Below are positions 30,443-48,058 of a DNA stretch of 64,000 bases, in pieces; the first letter of the stretch is position 1; each line of letters starts with the position of its first letter. Under the pieces are notes generated by a model. The model was not told where the DNA came from. It made no database searches and was given only the letters and a program-made list of their open reading frames with translations. Both the position numbers and the translations under genes were made by a program. Origin of the DNA: Phaseolus vulgaris (lineage: Eukaryota > Streptophyta > Magnoliopsida > Fabales > Fabaceae); the NCBI RefSeq assembly GCF_000499845.2, contig NC_023756.2, positions 1,952,447 to 2,016,446 of the forward strand, read 5' to 3'.

Positions 30443-33400
30443 ATGAAGAACATGAACATGAACATGAATGCAAAGATCATTGCACTAGTCACTGCAATTG
30501 CATTTTCTGTGTGGTTTTCAAGCTGCAGTGCCACACGTGTGAGCCACTGGAGGAAACTCAAAGCAACTTCTGCTACTTTTAATGTGTTGGACTATGGTGC
30601 CAAGGGTGATGGTCATGCAGATGATACACAGGTCATTTTTCATTGTTTTCCCAAATGGGTTCAACTTTACTTTTTCTTTCCAACATTTCAGTTTTCAGAT
30701 GATCACAAAATCTGGCATCAATGAATGTGTTGACATGGTGGTGCAGCACAATACCATGTTAGATTTTGTCTTCAAGATTGAATATTGAATCCATGAATAT
30801 GTTAAAAATGTGTATTTAATAATGAAGGAGCAAATTTATGAAAAAAAAATAAACTCATTAGTTTTTGTGTGTATTTGTTGCTTTCTACTTAATAATTTTT
30901 AAGTCTAACTTATCTTTATAAAATCGACTTATAAGATGAGGTTTGTATCAATTTTTATGTTCTGATTTTCTATTAATTTGAAATTTTCAACCCTGTCTCT
31001 TACATCAAAATCCTTCAACTTGTATGTGAAACTGTATATTTATGGTGATTGGATAGTATGAGTTTTTCGAATATTAACTCAATCTTATAAAATCGACTTA
31101 TAAAATGAAGTTTACATCAATTTATATGTTTTTAATTTTGATCGATGTGAAATTTCAATACACTCTCTTATATTAAAATCTTTCAACTCGTGTAAGACTA
31201 TATATTTATAGGTGATATAATAGTTTGAATTTTTTATTTGTGAGTATTAACTTGGTATCACACTAAAATTTATGCAGGCTTTTGCAGAAGCATGGGAAGC
31301 TACTTGTAAGGTGGAGGGTTCAACAATGGTTGTGCCATCTGGTTCTGTATTTTTGGTGAAACCAGTCTCCTTCTCAGGTCCTAACTGTGAGCAAAACATT
31401 GTTTTTCAGGTGAAGGAATTAATCTTTCTCTTCCCATTCACTCTTTAAAATGTTATCACACTGTAGAATCTTACATGATATATTGATGATAAAAACACAT
31501 GCAGTTGGATGGAAAAATCATTGCACCAACAAGCTCTGAAGCTTGGGGCTCTGGTACCCTGCAATGGCTTGAATTTTCAAAGCTTAAAAAGATTACAATA
31601 AGAGGTAAAGGTGTGATTGATGGCCAAGGTTCTGTTTGGTGGAATGACTCACCCAATGGAAAACTTCCAAGCACAAAACCAACAGTAAGATTACTCCTTC
31701 TTCCATCATTCAAAAGCTTACAATAATAAATAATAATAATAAATAATAATGTACATCAATATTTTAAAAATCTTACCAATTATATTTTTTATATTTAAAA
31801 TTTAATTATAATAAAGATAGACACTTCGTCTTAATCTAAACAACTTTTTTAATATTTTTTTTCTCAATCTATCTCTTGCCATTCCTATTCTGATCACATT
31901 CTTTCTTGATGACCAACCAGTTAGACAACCCATTTACAAAGACAAAACCCGTTTCTATTATGCTTCAATTTTCATTAGTATATATATAACTTCTCACATT
32001 AACCAATGAGTCTTTTATTTTATTAAATTATATTTAGACTCAAAGTCCAACATCTATTTCATATCCAGTCACATAATTTTCTAACATCAAATTCTCTTCT
32101 TTTTTTTTAACCAAATTATTAGTATCAAATTCAAATATTTACCATCTTTATTTATTATTTTATTTTGAAATTTTTGAACCTGTCAAAAAAAAATTATTTA
32201 AATTATTATTGATTTCGAATGTGAACTATATATTGAACGAAACAAAGTACATAATGTAGTTGATAAAGTTTTGTTGAAAACTCAAATTAGAAGTATTGTT
32301 TTTCACTTTATCATGTATAATGTGAGAAGATCACATAGTTTAGTCTTAGAAACTAAAATTCTCATGTGATGTGTTATTTGTTCTCTACAATTAGGCCCTG
32401 AGATTCTATGGAAGTGATGGAGTGACAGTGACAGGGATAACAATTCAGAACAGCCAACAAACCCATCTGAAGTTTGACTCAAGCACAAACATTCAAGTGT
32501 TTGATATAAATGTTTCATCACCTGGTGATAGTCCCAACACTGATGGAATTCATCTGCAGAACTCACAAAATGTGGTCATTTACAGCACCACTCTTGCTTG
32601 TGGTAACCATGCATACTTCTAAATTATAATCAAAATCTCAAAAAACCATCATTTTCATTCAGTATATCTTGAGTTTAAAATTTAGGGTTTAAAGTTTTTT
32701 ATTATTAAAGTGTCAATAAAACTTTATTTTTTTCATTAATGTCAAAACAAAATATCATTATAAAAAAATTATTAAATAAAATCTAATATTAAAAAAAAAT
32801 TATATTAACTATATTAGTAGCTAAAATAATATTTAATATTAATAACTAAAATTTTAATGGCTAAAACTTGTAAAATTTGTGGTGTTAAATTGTGTAGGTG
32901 ATGATTGCATATCGATACAAACTGGTTGCTCCGACGTATATGTTCACAACGTGAATTGTGGACCTGGCCATGGCATCAGCATTGGAAGTCTTGGCAAAGA
33001 GAACACCAAAGCTTGTGTTAGAAACATCACTGTTCGAGATGTCACTATCCAAAATACCCTCACTGGTGTTAGAATCAAAACATGGCAGGTATATACACTC
33101 ACATATCCTCAACCTTTCTTCTTTCTATGTTTGTCAATTATAGAGTTTTTCTTCTTTCTATGTTTGTCAATTATAGAGTTGAGTTAAACTTAAAGTTTAC
33201 TAGCTAGTATTTTTTGTGACATTTTTTCTTTCTGTTAGTCGATTGTAGGGTTGAGATAAACTTTTTTTATCAGCAATAAAAAATGAATAAATATGAATTA
33301 CTTTAGGGATGGTCTAACCCTTATACATAAATGCAACATTTAACCTCCCCTATTAGACATAATCTCATATATATTTATACACAACACTCCTAAGTAAACT

Positions 33401-34204
33401 CAGAGAAAATCACCTAAGGCAATCAAACATATACCTAAAAGAGTACATCATGAAATCATCCTCATACAAATTAAAGGGTCAAAACACCAATTAGAAAAGG
33501 AGAAATGCGTAGAATGTGACTTGAATGTAACTTAAGACCAAACTTTTAATTGAACCAAAACAAACACTTCCAATACATCTACTATACCCCTTTAAAGATT
33601 ATCCTGTTTCTATACTTCCAAACCTCGTTGAGATAAACTTAAAGTCCACTGACTATTATTTTCGTGTCATGGGCTTAGTTTTGTGCTAGATTTCAAATGT
33701 GTAAAATCAAAGTTACTTGAATAGTTTTTATTCAATGTCAAACCAAATATGCATTTTTACACTAAAGAACATTTTGTATTTATCATAGTTTAACTAAAAG
33801 TTGTTGATGTTTTTTCATAGGGTGGCTCTGGCTCAGTCCAAAACATCATGTTCTCCAATGTTCAAGTTTCTGGTGTGGAAACTCCAATCTCCATTGACCA
33901 ATACTATTGTGATGGTGGCAAGTGCAGGAATGAGTCATCAGCAGTGGCAGTGTCAGGCATACACTATGTGAACATTAAAGGAACATACACTAAGGAGCCA
34001 ATTTACTTTGCATGTAGTGATAACTTACCATGCACTGGCATAACCCTTGACACCATTCAACTACAATCATCTCAAAATCATGATCGTGTACCCTTTTGTT
34101 GGGAATCATTTGGAGAATTAAAGACCAAAACAGTCCCTCCTGTTGAATGCCTTCAGAGAAACCCATCAAAAACAGGATTTGCTTCCAACATTGATTCTTG
34201 CTGA
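30443..34204 (+). CDS. Polygalacturonase, glycoside hydrolase family 28 (At1g48100-like)
   Basis: Six exons: 30443-30631, 31278-31409, 31505-31684, 32395-32602, 32898-33088, 33821-34204. They total 1284 nt, giving 427 aa, in phase. An N-terminal hydrophobic segment (about residues 10-30, ending near SSCSA) is a probable signal peptide, so the product should be secreted to the cell wall. All four GH28 motifs are present: SPNTDG (catalytic Asp217), GDDC (Asp238/239), [11 protein letters not shown] (His261) and RIKTW (295-299). The family hydrolyses alpha-1,4-galacturonic links in pectin. Phrases such as [24 protein letters not shown] and ALRFYGS place it near Arabidopsis At1g48100. No propeptide of the ADPG type is seen. 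Endo or exo action cannot be fixed from sequence. Intron 1 holds tandem repeats and intron 5 a short duplication; the coding sequence is intact. Confidence 0.95.
30905..31250 (-). repeat. Tandem pair of about 172 bp repeats in polygalacturonase intron 1 (TRIM-LTR related)
   Basis: Two diverged copies, about 30905-31078 and 31079-31250, share blocks such as TATAAAATCGACTTATAA and TCTTA(C/T)AT(C/T)AAAATC. On the minus strand both resemble the LTR of the TRIM element at 62538-62882, including a TTGAAG/TTGAAA start and CTTATAAGTCGATTTTATAA. They may be the two LTRs, or a duplicated LTR, of an old member of that family. Confidence 0.5.
33106..33182 (+). repeat. Short tandem duplication in polygalacturonase intron 5
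   Basis: A unit of about 33-34 bp (ctttctatgtttgtcaatta core) occurs twice in immediate succession, with identical sequence over the unit. A third, more diverged copy lies about 33225-33258. It begins only about 20 bases after the exon-5 donor and does not touch the exon. Confidence 0.7.
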
Positions 34205-35820
34205 ATTTATCAGCACTATACTATGGTAGGGGTTACATATAGATTAATATAATACATCATAGAAAGTTGTTGTTAGTGGTTGATTATCATGATATCTTAA
34301 AAATAGTTCAAATTCTTGTATTATATATAAGTTAGGGTCAAGATTTACAAGCCAATATATATTTAGATTGATGGAAAAAATGTTTTAGACATATATCAAT
34401 TATATACATAAATTTTCAATTATGTTTATGTTTTACTTTTGGTAGTATTAAGAAAGTAAACTTTAAGTTTAATTTAACTTTAGAAAACTGATATAGATAA
34501 GCGAGATTTATCACATCTATATATTATAGTTTGGTCATTCTTTAGACGATGTAAGATCTTCAACATATTCCCATGAAAACAAATGGTCTTTTGGCATTGG
34601 TGAAAATCATTTCCATGAAGGGGATGACACGTGGACCTTCATGCATTCCTTGTCAGTCTATGCTTTCTATTTGCACTCTAGTAATTTATTTGTGCACCCT
34701 AGATGGTCTAGAGTTGCAGTGGGTCCAAGAAGGCCCAATTGTAACTCTAGCTATTTTTTTGTATTTACACCCTATCCTAATTGGCCCTAAACATGACCCA
34801 AACAAATGATCCAAATACAATATACTACTCTATACAATGTTTATAAAACTAGAGAAAAAAATAGAAGAGAAGATAACAATTATTTTTTCCTGAGATGAGA
34901 GTCTTTTGAGCTCCTTCTTATGCTTCCAAATTCTTAGCCAAATGTTTCGAGATTGTATGATTTTTCATCAGAAAATACATAAGAAGACAAAGTTAAATTT
35001 TGTCGGACTTATATAAACATTTTAACAATACCTTTTTCTTACAAAATAAACTACATAACTTTTTATTTTCCAATGGGAATGAAAATATGTAAGAATAAAA
35101 TTAATCTTGTGGATAATTTTGTCAATATTTCTTTCCTTCTAAGAAATAAGTAACTAATTAAAATAGTTTTTACACATATTTTTATTTGATTTTAGGGAGA
35201 AATAAATGTTTACAAAATTACATTAATTTTACAAATTAAATTTCACATTCTCATCGTAACTTTATTTACAAAAAAATAAATAACTAATGAATAATAATAA
35301 TGTGAAGAAGAAGAATCCACTAAACAAAAACACCATAAGTGTAACACTAATAATTGCATGAATAATAGCATATAAAAAAAAATGAGGAATTACATTAGTA
35401 TGAGAAAGTGAAGTCAAACCTTTAACAATGTTTGATCAATCATGAATCAAACTGAAAGGGTGGTGATAGGTAGACACCACACAATGAAAAATATTCGCTT
35501 CACAATTTAATAAAATAATATTTTAATTATATTTAATTTATTTTTTAATTTAAAATATTATTATAATAGGTTCTCAAGTATATGTGAATTACTTTTCTTT
35601 GTAAAAGTAATATTTTCCAAAATAAAATTCCATTGTCACAAACTTTCATCCTAAATTTTGATTGAACTTTTTATTTAATGACTACCTTTATGTTCTAAAT
35701 TCAATAACACTTTCTTAATTAATATGTTATAAATCATGTAAAATAATATTTTTCTGATAGAAACATATTTACAAATTCCAAATTTAAACATATTATACTC
35801 ATTCAAGAAAAAAAAAATCG
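34205..35820. other. 3'UTR and spacer between polygalacturonase and ARF genes
   Basis: The first 150-200 bases are the likely 3'UTR. A diverged TRIM-LTR-like segment on the minus strand lies about 34463-34568, opening TGTTGAAGATC when read leftward. The rest is AT-rich without a sustained coding frame. The right end approaches the ARF leader. Confidence 0.45.
34463..34568 (-). repeat. Solo LTR-like fragment of the TRIM family
   Basis: On the minus strand it begins TGTTGAAGATCTTACATCG and continues with a diverged version of the LTR at 62762-62882. No partner LTR or target duplication is visible. Confidence 0.4.
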
Positions 35821-35849
35821 AGTCTCAAGTGGTGAAAAGATCCCGAATT

Positions 35850-40549
<4,700 letters not shown>

Positions 40550-43500
40550 GACATTTGAAAAAATTTCCGTTGTCTGGGATTTTATGCGAGTCTGGCAGTT
40601 CTTGGAGAAAGATGGTAAAGTTTTATATAGTTAAGGTTGTAATAGCTGAACACTTGTTAGAAGTATTCTCTTTTGTGTTAACTTGGGTTTGTATGATTGC
40701 TTAAATTAGCTAATACTTTTAGCTATAATAAGTGGAACTTTTGTTCGTGTTCATTTTGTTAGTTTGTTTATCGATTGAATATTTTCATTGCATTTTGTTC
40801 TGGGGTATTGCTGCTCCTGATATTATTGAATCAGGATTAGAAAATTGTAGGAAATTTCTTCCTGCACCTTATCATTTAAACTCAACACAAAATTTAAAAC
40901 CCAACATTGTTCTTGATTTTGATTTTATTTTTGCTTACGGATGCAGAAATCTAGAAGAGATTGTTATATACTCCAGATTTCGATATCCGATAGGTTATTT
41001 TTGTACTTCATTTAAGCTTTTGGATGACTGTATCCGGAAGTGAGTTATGAGTTCTAGATTTTTATATATGGTATGATGTGTTGTAAATGGTGTTGAAGGT
41101 TGAGATTCAGAACTTATTTATTTTTGTTTATGGATCTTGATATATTAGTTTTGGACTTGAATATTAAAAACTTTGTGATTTGACTTATGAATATGATTAT
41201 CTAAAAATGTAATTTTTTTTAAATCATTAAAGGTAAAATGGACATTTTATATCAATATTTGAATTGATATGGTAAATCAATATGGTGCAGGGAGAATGAA
41301 CCAACTTTGGTTATAGATAGCGTCTTGGTGTTCTTTTTTTGAGAGTACAATGGAATTAATTTTGATAGATTTGGTTTTAAATTGTTAAATGTGATTAAGA
41401 ATTGGAGATCTGTGTCTAAATTAGTTTTAGTAGTAAATTTGATAATAAAACACATTATAGTGTAAAAAATTGGTTTTACATGTTATCTATTATCTAAATG
41501 GGTACCTAATTGCTCCTTGGATTTGGACTTGAACATTAGATGAAATTTATGAAAAAAATAAAAAAAAATCTCAAAGAGTATAAGCAACAACATTTGATAG
41601 TTTTAAATAAAAAAAATTATCATTGGATTAAATTTAATAAGATTGGAAATTTTAATTTGATTCTTGATTAACTCTGGTGAAATATAAGGAAATAATATCT
41701 TCCATAAATAATATAATTTGTATTAACTTATAATCAATATGAGTTTTGAATGCTGACAATTCGATATGAATTAATCGCATTTTAATAGACTAAAATTTAA
41801 ATGAATAATTTAGACCAAATGAGTGATTAATAAAATACTAAACGAGATATTAAGCTATTTAAGGATTTATCGCTTGCAAAAAAATCTATTTCAAATGGAA
41901 ATCAAAATGAAATTAAATAACAAATGTTAATATATTTATGGAAATAATAAAAAAATTCATTTAAAATGTTAATTAATTCAACATGGAGTATCCATTCAAT
42001 TTTATAGAAATAATTTAATATAAAATTTATTTATTAAAATAATGCAATTTCGAATGGAAATTATCTTTTTGAAACGCCAGAATTCATTAAAAAGGGAATA
42101 CAAGTCAAATAGAAATGAATAAGATGGAATAAAAAGCCATTCAAAATACTGATTATCTTAATATGAAATCCCATTTAAATTATTGCTATTAAAATTATCA
42201 TTTATTATTTCACTATTTATTTAATTAGTAATATTCATGCCATTTTTTAATTTTAATAAAATATTTGTACTTAAACAAAAATTACAAGATTTGTAAATTA
42301 AATAAAACACCCAAAATAGATTTAAAAAATTATAAAATTTTATTAATAAAATAAAAATTACATATTAAAAAATCATGTATTTTTTGTTATGTTCCATGCA
42401 TTAATTAATTTTACTTATATTTTTTAAACACTTATACTTTTTGCCTAAAATTATATTTTCCCATTTTTTTTTGCCAAATATAACTTAATTATTATATTGC
42501 AAAATAAACCACAAAATTTAGTCATGTCAAATTTGTCAAGTTTTCATAAATAGTTATGCTATTTTTTGAGCATAATAATTTTGACCAACCAAGTGGAAAA
42601 CAGTACCATAGAGATAAGTCAATCTCTTGTGGATGAATATGATTTGTCTCTTTCCCCCAAAAGCATAATTCTGACAAAGAAATTTAAGATCAAGAAATTA
42701 TAGACCCTAGGCTACTCACACTTCTTTATTCTTTTGTTCAGATTAGATTTAAGAGTGTTCTTGCACATGACATGTTTCATTTTTTGCAATTCTTCTTTTT
42801 ATTTTAAATTACTTTGCATGAGTAATTTTAGCCTAATAATTTTCCTAACCTTGCTTTTAACACTATTCTAAAGCAATGATAAAGTGACTTATACCAAGAA
42901 GGAAAGTGAAAGCCTTTTCAATCTACTTCAACAAGTTTTCATTATAGGTTAAAAAGATGGAAAACAACCTAGAAATTTCCATGAAAAATAAAAAAGTTAG
43001 TAATATATATGAGTTTTGGTTTAATTCTCTATATTTGTTTGTATTTATTTTTGTCTTTTTTTCATGTGGTGATAAATAATTGTTGGCACTTGATGTAACT
43101 AAGATATTATATAAACACTTAGACCCATGAATCTATACATCTCGATCGAGAAAGAAATCAAAATTGATAAATTTCTCTATCGAAACAAACGAAAAACAAA
43201 ACATAAATCATTGATCAATTAAACTTCTCGAAAACTTTCTTGAAAATGAAAAAAAGAAATCTTATATAAATACCATATAATATAAAGTTTGGTCATATTT
43301 ATAGGTTTGATCATATTTATGAGAATTCTGTTTTCAAAAAAATAAAAAAATTCAAAACAATTAGGATAAGTTTTACCAGAATGTCTAACATAAATTCTTA
43401 TAAAAAAAATAATATAAAAAGTTATAAAGAAAATAAATTCATTCAAGTTAAACATGCCAAATTTATAAACTTATTCAACTTAAATATACACTAAAAAGAG

Positions 43501-45089
43501 TTTATAAAAATAATTAAACAAAAAATGAAATTCATATAAAGTGAAAATATTTACTATTAGCACAATTGCTCATTAAAAAGAGAGAGAATATATATACAAC
43601 ACTTTTCTTTAAATTAAAAAAAGAAAACAATATCTAAAAGAATACAACTCTTAAAGAAAACTTTAGGACGAAAACTATTTCTATCTTAATTTACCTGTAA
43701 GTAAATAAAGTAATATACTTTTTTAATATTATAACTTTGTAATTATATTTCATTTTAACGTATAACGCACAAATATTATCTTAAGGATAATATTATATTT
43801 TTTAAAAATATAGACTCATGTGTGTTTATTTATTTATTTTTAAATATCAATTACTGTCATATTCTTTAGATTCGTTATCAATCCATGGATAAATAAATAT
43901 AAAACTGTTATTAGAATTTTTGAGTTTGAATTTAACTCAATTCCTTAAATCAACACTAATGTTGAAATAACATTTTAAATCATTTTTTTTATTGTTCGTT
44001 ATTAAATAATTAATTTAAAATTGACGTGAAGACATTTTTTTAGACAAGTATAATTTTTTCTTCAATTAGAATATCAAATAATGAAACAAGTTTTTATTGA
44101 TATTACTTTAAATTTTAGGTTAAATATTCTAAATTCTAAAAACTTTTTAATTTGATCGGGTATTATAGATTTGTATAATTAAATATTTTTAATTTAGTCT
44201 TATTTAAATACTTCCTTATTTAACTCTTGATTTATAAGAGTAAAATTCATCTAAGGGACCACTAAAAATATTTACTTAACTAAAATATAAGAAATAAATG
44301 TAAACAAAATTGAATATTCAATTAAAATTGTATATGTATTTTTTTTTAAAAAGCAAATGTCTTTTTTTTTAAAATAAATGAACTAGAATTAGGGTTAACC
44401 AATATAAAGGATTTAATATTGCATTTAAGCCCGATTTAAATCTAAATAATACAAAGACTCAAATATGCCAATTTTATTAATTTTTAATGTTTTAAAACAA
44501 TTTGGGTTGAATTTTTGAATTAAAAAACAATTTGTTATTGGAGTTCATTGATACTTTATACCAAATCTAGAATCAACATACAAGAATCATTTATGACTTA
44601 AATAAGAGGAGAATTATCTAGTCTTATAAAAAGTATTTTTAAGTCTTTTTCTAATTGACGTGGAAGATTATCCCTTTCACACCTATTACATTGAAAGGGT
44701 ATGGAGCCATAAATTAGGGTAGATCAAACAAGGGTGTCAACAATTAAGAGGGCTTAGACCTTTGCACATTAGGACTACCCACCTAGAATATGACAATCTA
44801 AGTGGTCCAATAATAATAAAAAATAAATTATCATATTACTTTATTAAAATTTTGATCCAAGAATTATGATGGGAGTGTGAAGTTTGAACTTTTATGTATG
44901 TTATACAAAAAGAATTATATAAGTTTAGGGTTTTTTTTGGGTAGATTTTAAAATAGATACAAAAATTAAAAAATTATATTTAAACTATAAACATTTATTT
45001 TACTATTTTATTTCTTTAAAACTTCATCATCTCTAAACTCTTTTTATAATTGAGAAGGTACAAATTATATGTTTTTATAAATAAATTAT

Positions 45090-45447
45090 CACTAAAAAAG
45101 CTATCAAATAGAAATAAATTTTAGAGACAACAATAGTTGTTATATTGACTAAATTTGATATTATTTTAGAGACTGAAAAAATTATTGGTATCTAAATTAG
45201 TTTCTAGTATTGATAAATAGTTTCTAAATTGATATTTAATTAACTACTAAGATTTTAACTACCAATTTTAGAATTTAAATAATTGATAAAGTCTAGTAGT
45301 TATTTAAAAACTATTTATTAATAATAAAAATTAATTTAAATATCATTAATTTTTTAATTTTTAAAATAGTATCTTATTTAGTCAATATAAAAAACTAATT
45401 ATTTTTTTCTCTAAAATTAATTTTTATTTAATAAATTTTTAATAGTG
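45090..45447. mobile_element. CACTA-type MITE, nearly full length
   Basis: Starts CACTAAAAAAGC and ends TTTTTAATAGTG. The internal order of blocks matches the 27183 element, and the two halves are inverse complementary. Flanking triplets are TAT and CAT, so the target duplication is imperfect. Confidence 0.65.
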
Positions 45448-47340
45448 CATATTATTATTTTTTTATCGACATATTATTAAAGAGGTGACAACAGATAAAT
45501 CAAGATAACCAATTAAATTTTTTTATTAGAGTAAATGTTTTGTTCTTTGCTATGAATTTAACTCGTATTTTTTTATTTTTTTTTAGGTTCATATTAAAGG
45601 GAGATGTTCCTAACGTAGGGATTTAAGTTTGTGGAAACACAAATGTGTTTTGAAAGCATACAAAATAGTAGGCACAATAATTCTGAGTACTAAGTACGGG
45701 GACTTAATTTTATTGTCTATTTTCATTTTAATACTGAAACAGAGTGAAGATGTACAATTCTTATCATTATAACTATTTTGAATTTGTATGATTGTTGGAA
45801 ATTCTAATTTGAAAAATATGATAAGATAGTCATATTGGGTTGGTAATTAGAAATTATTTGGTTCATGAAATTAATGTTTGTGTTTATTGAAAGACAATAC
45901 ATTATTTGACGACACCACATAACAGAAAAAAAAAAAAAAGTGTAATCAAGATTGTGATAGGAGAAAAAATATCTTGAAAATGTAAGTGAACTTTGTAAAT
46001 TTTGAACAAGTCGAATAATTAGTAATGACAAAGTGTGACGGACGGTATGGATCGATATGCAACCCGCTGAGAAAAAACTTGTGGCATACTACCTATTTCA
46101 ACCCGTTGACTCGCTTAGGCTTGTCCAATATAATTTGCAATTTACATGGGTCAAGTGAAGGGTATGTCAGACTTACTCACATAACCTGCATATTTTGAAA
46201 ATTTAGAAATTTCTTTATGTGTCCCCATATTGTCTTTTTTAGTCTCATATTTTAAAAAAATTTAACATTATCCATTCCAAATTTTATAATCTGAAATTCA
46301 AATTTGTATTTTGGATTGTGCAATTTGAAATATTGTACAATTCGAAAGTCAAATTTTATAACCCAAAAAGTCTCTGAATTCTACATTCTAGAATTAAATA
46401 AGAAAATGAAAAATATCAAAGGATAATTTTAGTAATTTTTTGATGTATGAGGTGCAAGAAGAAAGACACGACTACTCTCAATCCTTATTTCATAACACCT
46501 TCACAAAATTTGATAATGATTTTTTAATATTTAATAGTATTTTTTTTATCTTTCTAAAATGCATAGATTGTTTAGATTTCAATATTTATCAAATTCTATA
46601 TGCATTAGTTAAACCTTATTTTTTTATAATAAAATTTAAATATAATAATATTATATATATATATATATATAATATTTTATATTATTTTTCAAATTAGAAT
46701 AGTGATCACGTGTCTACATTTACCTTAAAAAAGTATATATATATATATATATAATTACATAATTTATTAGTACACTTGAAATTCAAATTTAATTGAAAAA
46801 TAAAATCTCATTATAATATTTCTTACCCATATCTTATTAGACATGTGGTTGGTACACACTCCTTCTTTCACTTCTCATAGTTGTTCGACTTACTTTTCCT
46901 TCCTTTCCTTTGTTCTCAATCTTTTATTTCAGCAAAACTCTTTTTCCTTCTTTTGCTCTCGATCAAGAGAACACCTAAAATAGGTGCTCTGACACTCAAG
47001 TGAGTATTTGGTATTCAGTGCAATAAATGCATAATAATGACGTGTACCTTTTTCTTAGAAGTTTTGCTTATTTATATGTTTGTAATGGGTCCCGCTATTG
47101 TTGGGCTAAGATTAACTAACTTATAGAGATCATGATTAAGGTTGTATTACCTAATTTTCCGTACATCTTAACTTTGTTAATCATCTATTGATCTTAATGC
47201 ATTTTAAACATGTCAGTCGACCAGAATTAAATACCAAAACTTTTAGAACTCGTCCAATTCCAACTGATACATATAACATTTGAAAAAAAAATTATAATAA
47301 TTATCTATATACCACAACAAGAAGAAAACATATAATATTT

Positions 47341-47726
47341 TTGAATAGACAGTTAACTCATGTAATTTCTTTATTGAGAAGAATTTTGAGAGAGTTGAAA
47401 TTCAAGCACGAATATTTTTTTTCGGACTGGGCTATATCATCCCGAAAAAAAAGATTCGATAGAAACTCAGAAAAAAGGAAAAGAAATCCGTCTTTACGCC
47501 TCGCTCCACTCAACCAAATAATTATAGTAAAAGAAAAGTGATTTCTACTTCATTGGATCTCATGTCTCAATTAAGAGGAGTCATGGAAAGAACAGGTTCA
47601 AAATCGCGATCAAACAATACAGTTTTTTATGACAACAACTCAAAAATAAAATTTTCCAATAATTTAGTACCACAAGGAAGAAGTAAACATTCATATCAAA
47701 TTTTATTTTTTAAGAGAATGATATAG
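47341..47726 (+). other. Coding-like patch of unknown origin
   Basis: Two adjoining open stretches (47341-47540 and 47538-47726) lie in a less AT-rich island with CG-containing words (TACGCCTCGCTCC, AAATCGCGATC). They are unlike the surrounding desert. The translated text is basic (RKKRFDRNSEKRKRN) but matches no family I recognise. It could be a fragment of transferred organelle DNA or a decayed mobile element; neither is shown. Confidence 0.25.
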
Positions 47727-47844
47727 TTATTAATTTAGAGTTTTGTATAATTAATTTAGAGTTTTGCAAAATGACTCACACTACATTTTCTTACTCTCAC
47801 GGTTTCCTTACACTTAAGACCCTCATTATAGATAATAACTTTAA

Positions 47845-48058
47845 ATAAAATAAATATTACATATCAATTGGTAGTCAAAATTTAGTAACTAATTAAATAC
47901 CAATTTATAAACCATCTTATAAATTTTGATTAATAATAAAAACTACTTTAAATATCTATAATTTTTAATCTATAAAATAATACTTAATTTAATCAATATA
48001 GTGATTAATTATTTTTTATCTATAAAATTAGTTTTTATTTAATGATTTTCTCGTAGTG
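47845..48058. repeat. CACTA-MITE family copy, left-truncated
   Basis: Only the right half is well preserved, ending in TTCTCGTAGTG. Internal blocks are the same as in the other copies. Confidence 0.5.

Noticed and set aside
40732..41043. Plus-strand frame of 103 codons after the ARF stop
   Set aside because: Begins within the ARF 3'UTR region, with no recognisable domain and AT-driven composition.
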